Origin: CAWCLK01 sp963796225
GTDB lineage: Bacteria; Actinomycetota; Nitriliruptoria; Nitriliruptorales; Nitriliruptoraceae
Assembly: GCA_963796225.1 (NCBI GenBank)
Contig: CAWCLK010000048.1
Coordinates: 1 to 46,327, forward strand
Direction of reading: 5' to 3'
Length of the DNA stretch: 46,327 nucleotides
Position numbers and translations under genes: made by a program. Position 1 is the first letter of the stretch; every line of letters starts with the position of its first letter. Positions 15,799 to 24,558 of this stretch are shown piece after piece. Under the pieces are notes generated by a model, which ran no database searches, was not told the DNA's origin, and worked only from the letters and a program-made list of their open reading frames with translations.

Positions 15799-18122
15799 GC
15801 CTGCTCCTCCTCGTCGTCGGGCGGCGTGGGCGTGCGCACCATGAGGCTGATCCCGATGGCGGCGATCAGGAGGACGGTGATCTCGCCGAAGGTGTCCAGG
15901 GCCCGGAAGTCGGTGAGGATCACGTTGACCACGTTGCGCCCCCCGCCCTCCGGTGCCGCGCGGGCCAGGAACTCGTTCGCCGCCGTCCCACCGGTCCGGG
16001 CGGACGAGCTCATCAGCAACGCCCCGCCCACGAACAGTCCGACCGCCGCCGAGATCGCGATGCGCAGGCGCTGGCCGAAGCGCCACGGGTGGTGCCCGAA
16101 GTCGACGGGCAGTCGTCGCAGGACCAGGACGAAGACGGCGAGCGAGAGCGTCTCGACCAGCATCTGGGTCAGGGCGAGGTCAGGGGCGCCCTGCAGCACG
16201 AACAGCACGGCGACGCCGTACCCGACAGCGCCGAGGAGCAGGACCGCCGCCATGCGTCGGCGCACCCACGCCGTTCCCAGGGCAGCCCCCACGACGAGCG
16301 CTCCGACGGCGACCTGCAGGGGCGACTCGGCCAGGACCAGGTCGCCGGGCAGCCGGAACCCGCGCAGGACGGCGATGCCGGGCAGGGCGAGGACGGTGGC
16401 CAGGACGACCGCGGCGTAGACGGGCAGCGAGCCCGGCTGGGCGACGGCGGTGACCCGGTCGGCCAGCCGCAGCAGGCCGGGCAGCGCCCGGCGGTAGGCA
16501 TGCTCGGCCGATGGCACACGGCCGGTCCACACGGCCCCTCGCCGCACGCCCGCGGGCCACCGGTACAGCCCGTACCCACCGACCAGGGCGACCAGGGAGA
16601 GCAGCAGCGGCGGGCCGATCCCGTGCCACAGCTTCAGGTGGATCTCGGCGGTCTCGGCCCCGTGCAGCACCCCGGCCGCGGAGGACACCAGCGCGTCGGC
16701 CGGGCCGACCAGCAGCCCGAACCCGACCGTGAGCACGGTCAGCACCAGCGCGGGCAGCTCGAACGACAGCGACGGCCGGGCCACCTCGGCGGCGTCCACG
16801 CCTCCGTCGATCAGCTCGTGCTCGTCCTTGGTCGCGAAGGCCCCCCACAGGTAGCGCAGGCCATAGGCCGTGGTGAACAGCGACCCGACCACGATCGCCG
16901 CGGTCATCGTCCAACCGCCGACCGCCGCATGCAGGGACGACTCGAGCGCGGCCTCCTTGGAGATGAACCCGAACAGCGGGATCACGCCCGCCATCGACGC
17001 CACGGCCAGGGCCGCGGCCATCCCGGTCCGCGGCATTCGGCCCCACAGGCCGGACAGGCGACGCAGGTCACGCGTGTGGGCCTGGTGGTCGACGGTCCCG
17101 GCGGTCATGAACAGCGTGGCCTTGAACAGCGCGTGCGCCAGCAGCAGGGTGACGCCGGCGTGCGCGAGCTCCGGGTCGCCGTGCCCGACCAGCAGCACGA
17201 TGAACCCGAGCTGCGACACGGTGCCGTACGCCAGCAGCGCCTTGAGGTCGGTCGCCTGCAGGGCCTTCCAGCCGCCGACCAGCATCGACACCGCCCCGAC
17301 GGTCACGACCGTAGGGCCCCACCAGTCGACGGTGGGGCCGGCGGCCGGGCCGACCCGCGCGAGCAGGTAGATGCCCGCCTTCACCATCGTCGCCGAGTGC
17401 AGGTAGGCGGACACCGGCGTGGGTGCCGCCATCGCGCCGGGCAGCCAGAAGTGGAACGGCGCCTGGGCCGACTTGGTCGCGGCGGCCAGCAGCACCAGCA
17501 CCAGCCCCGCCTGTGCGACCCCGTCGGCGGGTTGGGCGGCCAGGATCTCGGCCAGGGAGTACGACCCGGCCGACTGCCCCACCAGCACCAGGCCGCCGAG
17601 CAGGGCCAACCCGCCCAGCGCCGTGACCAGCAGCGCCTGCAGGGCGGCGGCCCGCGCGACGGCGTCGCGGTCGTCGAACCCGATCAGCAGGTAGGAGGTG
17701 ATCGACGTGAGCTCCCACGCCACGAAGAGCACGAAGACGTTGTCGGCGGCCACCAGCAGGAGCATCGCCCCGGCGAACAGGACGAGCATCGCCGCGAAGC
17801 GCCCCAGGTCGTTCCGCGGGGCGAAGTACCGCGTGGCGTAGGCCATCACCAGCAGGCCGATCCCCGCGATCAGCCACCAGAACAGCAGCCCGAGGCCGTC
17901 CAGCCGCAGGTCCAGCGCGAGGCCCATGCCGGGCACCCACGACGCCGACTCGGTGACCACGCCCCCGTCGAGCACGCCGCCCGTGCCGACGACCAGCCAG
18001 ACCAGGGCCGCCACCGGGCCCAACGCGGTCAGCCACAGGACCGACCGGCCGAGCCGCCGCCCCGCCAGCCCTGCCGCCAGGGCCAGGACGCCATGCCACG
18101 CGACGATCGCAGTCAGCACCAT
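15795..18122 (-). CDS. mnhA: Na+/H+ antiporter subunit A
   Basis: 775 residues from ATG 18122 (an earlier in-frame ATG at 18158 adds 12 polar residues and is less likely). NuoL-like core: FVLFVAWELTSITSYLLIGF (channel Glu), ATKSAQAPFHFWLPGAMAAP (Lys and PFHFWLPGAM signature), VSAYLHSATMVKAG, and the long C-terminal part including LVLRRLPVDFG and NVILTDFRALDTFGEITVLL, which is the fused DUF4040/MbhE-type end. First gene of the mnhABCDEFG operon; it swaps external protons for cytoplasmic Na+ as part of the complex. No obvious promoter was picked out in the 88 bases before the next gene. Confidence 0.93.
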   Translation of the reverse strand: MVLTAIVAWHGVLALAAGLAGRRLGRSVLWLTALGPVAALVWLVVGTGGVLDGGVVTESASWVPGMGLALDLRLDGLGLLFWWLIAGIGLLVMAYATRYFAPRNDLGRFAAMLVLFAGAMLLLVAADNVFVLFVAWELTSITSYLLIGFDDRDAVARAAALQALLVTALGGLALLGGLVLVGQSAGSYSLAEILAAQPADGVAQAGLVLVLLAAATKSAQAPFHFWLPGAMAAPTPVSAYLHSATMVKAGIYLLARVGPAAGPTVDWWGPTVVTVGAVSMLVGGWKALQATDLKALLAYGTVSQLGFIVLLVGHGDPELAHAGVTLLLAHALFKATLFMTAGTVDHQAHTRDLRRLSGLWGRMPRTGMAAALAVASMAGVIPLFGFISKEAALESSLHAAVGGWTMTAAIVVGSLFTTAYGLRYLWGAFATKDEHELIDGGVDAAEVARPSLSFELPALVLTVLTVGFGLLVGPADALVSSAAGVLHGAETAEIHLKLWHGIGPPLLLSLVALVGGYGLYRWPAGVRRGAVWTGRVPSAEHAYRRALPGLLRLADRVTAVAQPGSLPVYAAVVLATVLALPGIAVLRGFRLPGDLVLAESPLQVAVGALVVGAALGTAWVRRRMAAVLLLGAVGYGVAVLFVLQGAPDLALTQMLVETLSLAVFVLVLRRLPVDFGHHPWRFGQRLRIAISAAVGLFVGGALLMSSSARTGGTAANEFLARAAPEGGGRNVVNVILTDFRALDTFGEITVLLIAAIGISLMVRTPTPPDDEEEQA

Positions 18123-18155
18123 CGCGCCTCCGTGGGACCGGTCGTGAGTTGACCA

Positions 18156-18172
18156 CACCCCGTTCGGGGGTG
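18156..18172 (-). terminator. hairpin between coiled-coil gene and mnhA
   Basis: Six-pair stem CACCCC/GGGGTG with loop GTTCG, placed after the stop of the upstream minus-strand gene (18211) and before mnhA. There is no T-run, so it may be only a pause site or a chance palindrome. Confidence 0.3.
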
Positions 18173-18210
18173 AGGTGCCGACCAGGCTTCCCGGCGCGCC
18201 GGGCGCGAGT

Positions 18211-18570
18211 CTACCGGTCCCCGCCCGTGTCGATGCCGGGGACGTGGTCCAGTCCGGTGGCCACGTCGTCCAGGGTGCGGCTGGCCTCCTCCGCGATCGG
18301 CGTGAGCTCCTCGGCGTGCCCCTCGAGCCGCTCCATGTCCTCGGTGGCCCGCTCCATCCGCGCCATGGCCTGGTGCGACAGGCCGATCAGCTCCTCGAGC
18401 TGCGAGGACGCGTGCTCGACGACGTGGCGCGTGCGCGCGACCTCGTCGTTGGCGCGGCGCATCTGCTGGTGCAGCTCGCCGAGGTCGTCCAGCAGGCGGT
18501 CACCGAGGGCCAGCACGGCACCGGGCATCGTGACCAGGCGGCGGACCAGGGACAGGACGGGCATGGACAT
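18211..18570 (-). CDS. small coiled-coil protein, function unknown
   Basis: 119 residues from ATG 18570 (or the second Met two codons on). A short N-terminal helix LSLVRRLVTMPGAVLALG is followed by a long heptad-like helix: LDDLGELHQQMRRANDEVAR, HASSQLEELIGLSHQAMARM and ERATEDMERLEGHAEELTPI. Such Met/Glu-rich amphipathic coiled coils occur in small actinobacterial proteins of unknown function. It is divergent from the aspartoacylase-type gene, with 128 bases between. Confidence 0.6.
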   Translation of the reverse strand: MSMPVLSLVRRLVTMPGAVLALGDRLLDDLGELHQQMRRANDEVARTRHVVEHASSQLEELIGLSHQAMARMERATEDMERLEGHAEELTPIAEEASRTLDDVATGLDHVPGIDTGGDR

Positions 18571-18698
18571 CCTCGGCTCGGCTCCTCGCAGCGTCGCGCC
18601 CGTACCCCACGACCGTCCACCGTCGAACGGCCGGACCTCCCGACGTGCTCGTAGACTCGTCCGCCCCGACGACCCACCTCGAGAGGCCGCCCCGCCCC

Positions 18699-19757
18699 GT
18701 GACCTCACCCGACACCCACCACGAGTTCCTCGACGGCCCCCCGGCCGAGCTGGTGCACGGCAGCCCGCTCGACGTGGTCCGGTGGCTGCAGCGACCGACG
18801 CTGGTCCGGGTCCCGGGGCGCGGTGACCAGGCCCCCCGGGCGATCTCGTGCCTGCTCCACGGGGACGAATCCACGGGGCTCGAAGCCGTGCTGCAGGTCC
18901 TGCGTCGGCAGCGCACCTACGCCTTCGACCTCTACGTGGTGATCGGCAACGCCCGGGCGGCGGCCGCCAGCCCGGGCTTCGCCCACCGCTTCCTGGACGA
19001 CCAGGAGGACTTCAACCGCGTGTGGGGACTCGGCGAGCCCACCACCGCGCAGCGGCTGGCGGCCGACGCGATCCTCGAGCGGCTGCAGGCCGCCGGCCTC
19101 GAGGCGCTGGTCGACGTGCACAACAACTCGGGCAACAACCCGTTCTACGCGATCGCGACGCGGGACGAGCCGCGCGACCTGAACCTCGCCACGCTGTTCA
19201 CCAGCACCCTGCTGCGGTGGGACCTCGCCGCGAACACCCTGATGGAGGCACTCGCGGACGACACCGCGGCGATCGCCGTCGAGTGCGGCCTGCCCGGCCG
19301 GCCCGAGAGCCTGGCCTTCGCCGTCGACGGACTGCGCCGGTACCTCGGCGAGCCCCCGCTCCCCCGGGACCGCGTGGTCCGTGACTTCGACCTGCTCGGC
19401 GGCCTGCGCAAGGTCACGATCCGGCCGGAGGTCCGCTTCCGGTTCGGCCGGCACGCCGACGACCGCGTCGACGGTGACGAGGTCGACTTCGTGGTCGCGG
19501 CCGACGCGGACCTCGTCAACTTCGTGGAGGTCCCGGCCGGGCACGTGCTCGGGCACGTCCGGCGGGGCGCGGGCCTGCCGCTGCACGCCGTCGCCGCCGA
19601 CGGGACCGACGTGACGGCGGCCCACTTCGCCGTCGAGGAGGACCGGGTGGTGACCACGGTGCCCACCACGCCAGTGATGATGACCCGCACGGTGGCCGCT
19701 GCCCGCAAGGACTGCCTGTTCTACGTCTCCACGGAGCTGCCCGCCCCGGAGCTGTAG
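18699..19757 (+). CDS. succinylglutamate desuccinylase/aspartoacylase family (M14-like) protein
   Basis: 352 residues from GTG 18699, with GAGAGG at 18681-18686 as ribosome site. Zinc ligands appear in ISCLLHGDESTGLEAVL (His and Glu of HGDE) and VDVHNNSGNNPFYAI (second His). The catalytic Glu is likely in AIAVECGLPGRPES. The C-terminal beta part (LVNFVEVPAGHVLGHVRRG) is usual for the AstE/AspA family, which deacylates N-acyl amino acids. There is no arginine-succinyl pathway around it, so the substrate is open. Confidence 0.8.
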   Translation: MTSPDTHHEFLDGPPAELVHGSPLDVVRWLQRPTLVRVPGRGDQAPRAISCLLHGDESTGLEAVLQVLRRQRTYAFDLYVVIGNARAAAASPGFAHRFLDDQEDFNRVWGLGEPTTAQRLAADAILERLQAAGLEALVDVHNNSGNNPFYAIATRDEPRDLNLATLFTSTLLRWDLAANTLMEALADDTAAIAVECGLPGRPESLAFAVDGLRRYLGEPPLPRDRVVRDFDLLGGLRKVTIRPEVRFRFGRHADDRVDGDEVDFVVAADADLVNFVEVPAGHVLGHVRRGAGLPLHAVAADGTDVTAAHFAVEEDRVVTTVPTTPVMMTRTVAAARKDCLFYVSTELPAPEL

Positions 19758-19854
19758 CGGCGGTCGAGGTGCGCCCCGACGGACGTACGAGGCACGCCGT
19801 CGCCCGCGCCCCGAACCTGTGGGTGATGCGTCTCCCACGACCCTGGAGCAATCC

Positions 19855-20437
19855 ATGGAGCTCGACCGCACGACCCTCGACCGCCTGACCACCACGCTCG
19901 GTGAGCGTCTCGACGACGTCGAGACGGCAATGCGCGACCGCGTGCCCACCGACCTGTTCCGGCCGGAGCCCGTGATCCGCACCACCTGGCCCCGCCGCCT
20001 GCTGTGGACCGCCGTCGGGTTCGCCGCCGGTGCCGCCGCGGCCTACCTGGCCGACCCCGACCGCGGGCGGGCCCGCCGTACCGAGCTGCAGCAGCGCGTC
20101 CAGGGCACCGGGTCCGACCTGGCGTCGACCGCTGCCAAGCGCGCCGACCACGCCGCGGGCCGGGCCAGGGGCGTCGCCGCCGAGGCCGCCGGCACGCGTC
20201 TCGTCGCAGGACGTCCCCGGCGACGTCAAGACCCTCGAGGCCAAGGTCAAGAGCGAGGTCTTCGGGCACCGCGACGACGTCGATCGCGTCGTCCTGCGCG
20301 CCGACGCCCCGGGTGTCATCGCCGTGAAGGGCACGGTGCCGACCCCCGTGGCCGAGCGTGAGCTGCTGGCCGAGATCGCCGACGTCGAGGGCGTCACCGA
20401 CGTCCACTCGGAGCTGACCGTCAGCACGGCCGGCTGA
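19855..20437 (+). CDS. membrane-anchored BON-domain protein (one frameshift)
   Basis: ATG 19855. The N-terminal helix with MELDRTTLDRLTTTLGERLD is followed by a single membrane segment, RRLLWTAVGFAAGAAAAYLA, and DPDRGRARR, the usual YtxH-like juxtamembrane motif. The frame switches near 20200, after which a BON domain reads KTLEAKVKSEVF, VVLRADAPGVIAVKGTVPT, LLAEIADVEGVTDVHSELTV. BON domains bind lipids or other surface molecules; an envelope-stress role is inferred. About 194 residues if the frame is repaired. Confidence 0.72.
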
Positions 20438-20445
20438 CCGGGCCC

Positions 20446-21720
20446 CTACTCCGACGCCTCGGGCCACGTGGCGGTCGCACCCGTGTCGGGTTGCACCAGC
20501 GTGGCCCGTCGTCGTGCCTCGGCGGCAGCGACCCGGGGCCGCACGACCGACCGCACCCACCATGCGGTCGCCAGCGGCACGGAGGCCAGCAGCCCCGCCG
20601 CCACTCGCGGGTTCACCAGGTCGGCCACCGCCCCGTCGAGCAGCGCGACGAAGGGCCGCGAGCCGATGAAGCACACCGACCACAGCGCCATCACCCGGCC
20701 CAGCTGCGCGTCCGGCACGCTGTTCTGGATGCGCGTGGTGGCCCGCGTCAGCGTGGCGAGGTAGCCGGCCCCGGCGATCGCCAGCCCCACCAGCGCCACG
20801 GGCAGGGTCGGGGCGACGGCGAGCAGGCCCATCCCCACCGCGATGGTGACGAGGCTGGCCACCAGGATGTACGGGAGCCGGGCCAGCCGCGACGCGGCGA
20901 ACACCGCCGTGAGCACCGCCCCCGTCCCGAAGGCCCCGACGAGCAGGCCGGTGGTCGTCTCGTTCCCGCCGAACACCTCGATGGCCAGCTCGGGCGTCAG
21001 CGTGTAGACCGGGTCGATCGCGATCGAGCACACCGCCACCACCACCAGGAGCGGCACGACGGTGTCGGTCTCGCGGACCAGCGCCACGGCGTCACGCAGG
21101 CGCGGCCGCGTCCCCGGCGCGGCCCGGTCGCCGGCCCGCGGACGCACGATCGCCAGCAGCAGGACGAACACGGCGAAGGTGGTGGCGTTGATGGCGAACG
21201 CCGGCCCGTACCCCAACCGGACGATGGCCGCCGCGGCAAGCACCGGCCCGACCGCGCGGGCGAGGTTGAACGAGGCCGAGTTGATCGACAGGGCCGCGTC
21301 GAGGTCGTCGGACGGGACCAGCAGGGGCACCAGCGACAGCATGGACGGGGCGAAGAACGCCAGCGCCAGGCCCAGCAGCGCGGTCGAGGCGACCAGCAGC
21401 GGGGCGGTGACGTGCCCGGTGATCGTCACCACGGCCAACGCCCCGGCCACGGCCGCGGCGACGGCCTGGCTGACCATCAGGACCACACGGCGGTCGAAGC
21501 GATCCGCCGCCGACCCCGCCACCGGCGCGAGCACCAGCGCCCCGACGAACTGGGCGAAGTTCACCACGCCCACCATCAGCGTCGAACGGGTGAGCTCGTA
21601 GATCAGCAGCGACGCGGCGAGGTTCTGGAACCACGTGCCGATGCTGGAGAGCGCGTTGCCGGCCAGGTACGGCCCGAACTGGCGGTCGACGAGGAGCTGT
21701 GGACCGCTGCGGGCGCTCAC
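20446..21720 (-). CDS. MFS transporter, coupled to mca
   Basis: 424 residues from GTG 21720, about 12 helices, DHA3/MFS_3 type: LAGNALSSIGTWFQNLAASL (first helix), AGSAADRFDRRVVLMVSQ (A motif), SMLSLVPLLVPSDDLDAALS and ATRIQNSVPDAQLGRVMALW. Its start overlaps the mca stop by the four bases GTGA, so it is translated with Mca. Mca releases mercapturic acids from mycothiol conjugates, and these must leave the cell, so an exporter of mercapturates or of the parent toxin is a reasonable inference. A few charged residues (SARSGPQLLVDRQFG) precede the first helix. Confidence 0.82.
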   Translation of the reverse strand: MSARSGPQLLVDRQFGPYLAGNALSSIGTWFQNLAASLLIYELTRSTLMVGVVNFAQFVGALVLAPVAGSAADRFDRRVVLMVSQAVAAAVAGALAVVTITGHVTAPLLVASTALLGLALAFFAPSMLSLVPLLVPSDDLDAALSINSASFNLARAVGPVLAAAAIVRLGYGPAFAINATTFAVFVLLLAIVRPRAGDRAAPGTRPRLRDAVALVRETDTVVPLLVVVAVCSIAIDPVYTLTPELAIEVFGGNETTTGLLVGAFGTGAVLTAVFAASRLARLPYILVASLVTIAVGMGLLAVAPTLPVALVGLAIAGAGYLATLTRATTRIQNSVPDAQLGRVMALWSVCFIGSRPFVALLDGAVADLVNPRVAAGLLASVPLATAWWVRSVVRPRVAAAEARRRATLVQPDTGATATWPEASE

Positions 21721-22577
21721 GCGTCGTCGAGCCCGGCGAACAGGTCGTCGGCGCCCGGCGGGAACGGCTCGCCCCGCAGCAGCACGAAGGTCTCCCAGGG
21801 GTAGACCTCGGACTCGATCTCGCGCGGGATCCCGAACCAGTGCCCGGCCGGGTCGACCTGCGTGGCGTGGGCCCGCAGCGCCTCGTCCCGCCGCGGGAAC
21901 CAGTCGGCGACGTGCACCCGCACGTCCGGGTCGGCATCGGCGTCCCGGGGCGGCCGCTCGTCGAGCTTGTCGATCCAGTCGGCGAAGGGGCTGTCGAGGC
22001 CCTTCTCGACCATGGCCTCGTGCAACGCCTCGGTGCGTTCGCGGGGGAAGCCCGTGATGAACACCGTGCGCGGGACGTCCCACGCCGGCCCCGCGACGTC
22101 GGCCGCATCGGGGTCGGCGGCCAGCTCCACCGCCCGCATGGTGACGTCGTACGTGCGGATGTGGTCGGGGTGCGGGTAGCCGCCGTCGGCCGGGTAGGTG
22201 ATCACGACATGGGGGCGTTCGTCCCGGAGGATCGTGGCCAGCTGGGAGGCGGGCCCGTCGACGTCGACCGCCGCGAAGGTGCCGTCGGGGACGTTGGCGA
22301 GGTCCTCGTGCCAGCCGGAGTCGAGCTGTCCGAGGCCGGTGGTCCGGGTGAACCCGATCGCCGCGACGGCTTCGGCGAGCTCGAGGGCGCGCACGCCCGG
22401 CAGCTCGGCCGGGTCCACGGCGGGGTGGCTGGCGTTGAGCACCTCGCCGGCCTCGCCGCCGGTGCAGGTGACCAGCACGACCTCGGCGCCCTCGTCGACG
22501 TAGCGGGCCGCGGTGGCGGCCCCCTTCGACGACTCGTCGTCGGGGTGGGCGTGCACGAACAGCAGTCGGCGGGTCAC
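21717..22577 (-). CDS. mca: mycothiol S-conjugate amidase
   Basis: 286 residues from GTG 22577. Zinc-dependent LmbE/PIG-L deacetylase fold: HAHPDDESSKG (metal His11 and Asp14, catalytic Asp13), VVLVTCTGGEAGEVLN, and YPHPDHIRTYDVT (metal His139). Lys18 follows DESS, as in Mca; MshB has a different residue in this place, so the amidase is preferred over the GlcNAc-Ins deacetylase. Mca cuts mycothiol conjugates of toxins to a mercapturic acid plus GlcN-Ins. GTGA overlaps on both sides put it in the middle of a three-gene operon. Confidence 0.85.
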   Translation of the reverse strand: MTRRLLFVHAHPDDESSKGAATAARYVDEGAEVVLVTCTGGEAGEVLNASHPAVDPAELPGVRALELAEAVAAIGFTRTTGLGQLDSGWHEDLANVPDGTFAAVDVDGPASQLATILRDERPHVVITYPADGGYPHPDHIRTYDVTMRAVELAADPDAADVAGPAWDVPRTVFITGFPRERTEALHEAMVEKGLDSPFADWIDKLDERPPRDADADPDVRVHVADWFPRRDEALRAHATQVDPAGHWFGIPREIESEVYPWETFVLLRGEPFPPGADDLFAGLDDA

Positions 22578-23410
22578 TCCCGCTCCTCCATGGCCGAGAA
22601 CCGGCGGGTCCAGGCCGCCGCCAGGCGCGCCCCGCCCTCGGAGGCCAGCAGGTCGTCGAGCTGCTGGCGCACGAAGGCCTCGGCGGCGGCGACGTCGTCC
22701 GCCTCGCCGGACAGGCGGATCAGCATCGGCGTGCCCGGGTACGACCCGAGCTTGACGTCCGGATGCCGGTCCAGCAGCGCCGCGAAGGTGAGGTTCAGCG
22801 CGGACTCGGGCAGGCCGTGCTGGATCTCGGCGACGGTGATCTCGGGGTTGCGGCCGTCGATGAGCTGCGGGGCGACCAGGTCGTCGAGGATCCGGCGGAA
22901 CTCCGACGGGATGCCCGGCAGGATCACGATCGTCACCCCGTCCTCGTCGACCCCGCCGTCGACGTCGACGCGGATGCCCGGGACCCAGCCGTCCTCGCCC
23001 AGCAGGTGCCCGCCCTCGGGCACTCGGGCCATCCGCAGCATGTGCCAGCGGAAGTCGTCGGTGACGTCGACCCCCTGGTCCGCCTGCCACTGCAGCGAGG
23101 TCTCGATCCGCGACGCGATCACCGGCTCCTCGGCGAGCCCACGCCCGAGCGAAGCCGCCACCGCCTCGAACGTGACGTCGTCGGGGGTGGACCCGATCCC
23201 GCCGGAGGTCACCACGAGCCGGGGTCGGAGGCGCGCCAGCTCGGCCTGCAGGGCCTCGTCGATGGCGGCGAAGTCGTCCGGGACGGTGTGGACCCGGTCG
23301 AGGGGGACGCCGGCAGCCTGCAGGTGGCGGGCGAGCCACGGGGAGTTCGTGTCCTCGACGAACCCGCCGAGGATCTCGTCCCCGATCACCAGCATGGAAG
23401 CTCGCAGCAT
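22574..23410 (-). CDS. CinA N-terminal (MoaB/MogA-like) domain protein
   Basis: 278 residues from ATG 23410. MoCF-binding fold with VIGDEILGGFVEDTNSPWLA and VVTSGGIGSTPDDVTFEAVA, both canonical; then ILPGIPSEFRRILDDLVAPQ. The C-terminal nicotinamide-nucleotide amidase domain of full CinA is absent, so it matches the short competence/damage-inducible protein A group, whose known relatives act on ADP-ribose or molybdopterin. It is first in an operon with mca and an MFS gene (GTGA overlap with mca). Confidence 0.8.
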   Translation of the reverse strand: MLRASMLVIGDEILGGFVEDTNSPWLARHLQAAGVPLDRVHTVPDDFAAIDEALQAELARLRPRLVVTSGGIGSTPDDVTFEAVAASLGRGLAEEPVIASRIETSLQWQADQGVDVTDDFRWHMLRMARVPEGGHLLGEDGWVPGIRVDVDGGVDEDGVTIVILPGIPSEFRRILDDLVAPQLIDGRNPEITVAEIQHGLPESALNLTFAALLDRHPDVKLGSYPGTPMLIRLSGEADDVAAAEAFVRQQLDDLLASEGGARLAAAWTRRFSAMEERE

Positions 23411-23492
23411 CGGCTCGGCACGTCCTCGATGGGGGTCGTTGGGGGTCGGCGCGCGAGGGTACTCGCCGGACTCCTTGCTACGGTCCGACGCC

Positions 23493-24425
23493 ATGTGGAT
23501 CTCATCCGAGGACGCCAAGAGCGACTTCATCCTCGCGGCCGCCGCGGTCTTCCTCGGCGTCCAGCTGGTGTCGCTCATCACCGCCATCCCGGGCTACCCG
23601 CGGACGGGGGCGCCGTTCCTCGTCCTCAGCGTCCTGTGGTTGGTCCTCATCGCCTGCGGGGCGCCATGGGCGTTGGCCCGGTACCGCAACCAGGTCCCGG
23701 CCGCCTTCGGCCTGTCACCCGAGGACCGGGGCGGGATCGTGCCCGCGCTGGTCGTGGCCTCGCCGTTGCTGATCGGCTACGTGCTCGCGACCCTGTTCAC
23801 CGGGGACCTCGGTGCGGTGCTGCTGGCCCTGGCCGGACGGTTCACCATCCTGACCCCGACGATCGCGGCCTTCCAGCTCACGTTCGAGCTGGTCGTGATC
23901 ATGCTCTCCGTGCTCGTGCTGGCCGTCGGGTCCGCGATCACCGGCAGCTTCCTGGCCGTGCGGGCACGGGACTCGTTCCGGTCACCGGACACCGACCTCA
24001 CCGAGCTCGTACGCACCTACGGCCTCGGCGCGGTCGGCCTGTCGTTCGTGATGGGTCTGCTGGTGGTGGTGCGGGACAACGGCTCGTTCACGACCCTGCT
24101 CGTGCGCACCGCCGCGCTCCTGGCCATCGTGCTGCTGGCCGACCAGTACGTGCCGCCCCGCATCACCCTGCCGCGCGCCACCGTGATCGGCCCCGCGGTC
24201 GCGGTGCTGGTGCTCTGGATCATCGCGTTCGGCGGGCCCTTCGGCGGCGACCTGCTGCTCGGCCTGGCCGCCGGCACCGCTGCCGCCGCGATCATGGTGG
24301 CCGCGTCCGCGCTCGTCCACGTCCGCCACGGGTGGGCAGCCGTGGTCCTGCTCGCGGCCAGCGCCGTCTACCCCATCGGCGGCACGCCGCTGCAGCCGCT
24401 GCCCCTCGGCCTGCTCATCGGCTGA
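23493..24425 (+). CDS. polytopic membrane protein, function unknown
   Basis: 310 residues from ATG 23493. About nine hydrophobic segments, for example FILAAAAVFLGVQLVSLITA, VVIMLSVLVLAVGSAITGSF and ATVIGPAVAVLVLWIIAF; no motif is recognised. A TACGGT -10-like hexamer at 23479-23484 lies about nine bases before the start, so the message may be nearly leaderless. Divergent from the cinA-like gene. The paired hairpins that follow are probably its terminator and that of the convergent ccrA gene. Confidence 0.72.
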   Translation: MWISSEDAKSDFILAAAAVFLGVQLVSLITAIPGYPRTGAPFLVLSVLWLVLIACGAPWALARYRNQVPAAFGLSPEDRGGIVPALVVASPLLIGYVLATLFTGDLGAVLLALAGRFTILTPTIAAFQLTFELVVIMLSVLVLAVGSAITGSFLAVRARDSFRSPDTDLTELVRTYGLGAVGLSFVMGLLVVVRDNGSFTTLLVRTAALLAIVLLADQYVPPRITLPRATVIGPAVAVLVLWIIAFGGPFGGDLLLGLAAGTAAAAIMVAASALVHVRHGWAAVVLLAASAVYPIGGTPLQPLPLGLLIG

Positions 24426-24447
24426 CACGACCAGCGGCCATGGGGGA

Positions 24448-24475
24448 CAGAATCTGGGACCGGTCCCAGCTTCTG
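24448..24475. terminator. hairpin A of a related pair
   Basis: CAGAA-T-CTGGGACC, then GGTCCCAG-C-TTCTG: a stem of 13 pairs with one mismatch and no free loop, 23 bases after the membrane-protein stop. The core CTGGGACCGGTCCCAG is a perfect 16-base palindrome. There is no T-run on either strand; it shares its AGAA and CTGGG/CCCAG arms with hairpin B. Confidence 0.6.
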
Positions 24476-24505
24476 CGCCGGGCACGGCGACGCCCCGCAC
24501 CGGAA

Positions 24506-24541
24506 CGAACAGAAGCTGGGCCGCAGCCCAGCTTCTGTTCG
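24506..24541. terminator. hairpin B, bidirectional terminator
   Basis: A perfect 16-pair stem, CGAACAGAAGCTGGGC with GCCCAGCTTCTGTTCG, and the four-base loop CGCA. It lies between the convergent membrane-protein and ccrA genes, ending 18 bases before the ccrA stop. Its length and position fit a terminator that works for both strands. Only short T/A tracts follow. Confidence 0.65.
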
Positions 24542-24558
24542 TGTCGAGGTCCCGCGGA

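Noticed and set aside
16089..18152. Open frame of 687 codons on the plus strand
   Set aside because: It is antisense to mnhA, which has all its family motifs; the plus frame is Gln/Gly/Arg-rich with no domain, a usual by-product of high GC.
21717..22577. mshB rather than mca for the LmbE-fold gene
   Set aside because: DESS is followed by Lys (DESSKG) as in Mca, and the length and C-terminal part with TGFPRER and WETFVLLRG fit Mca better.
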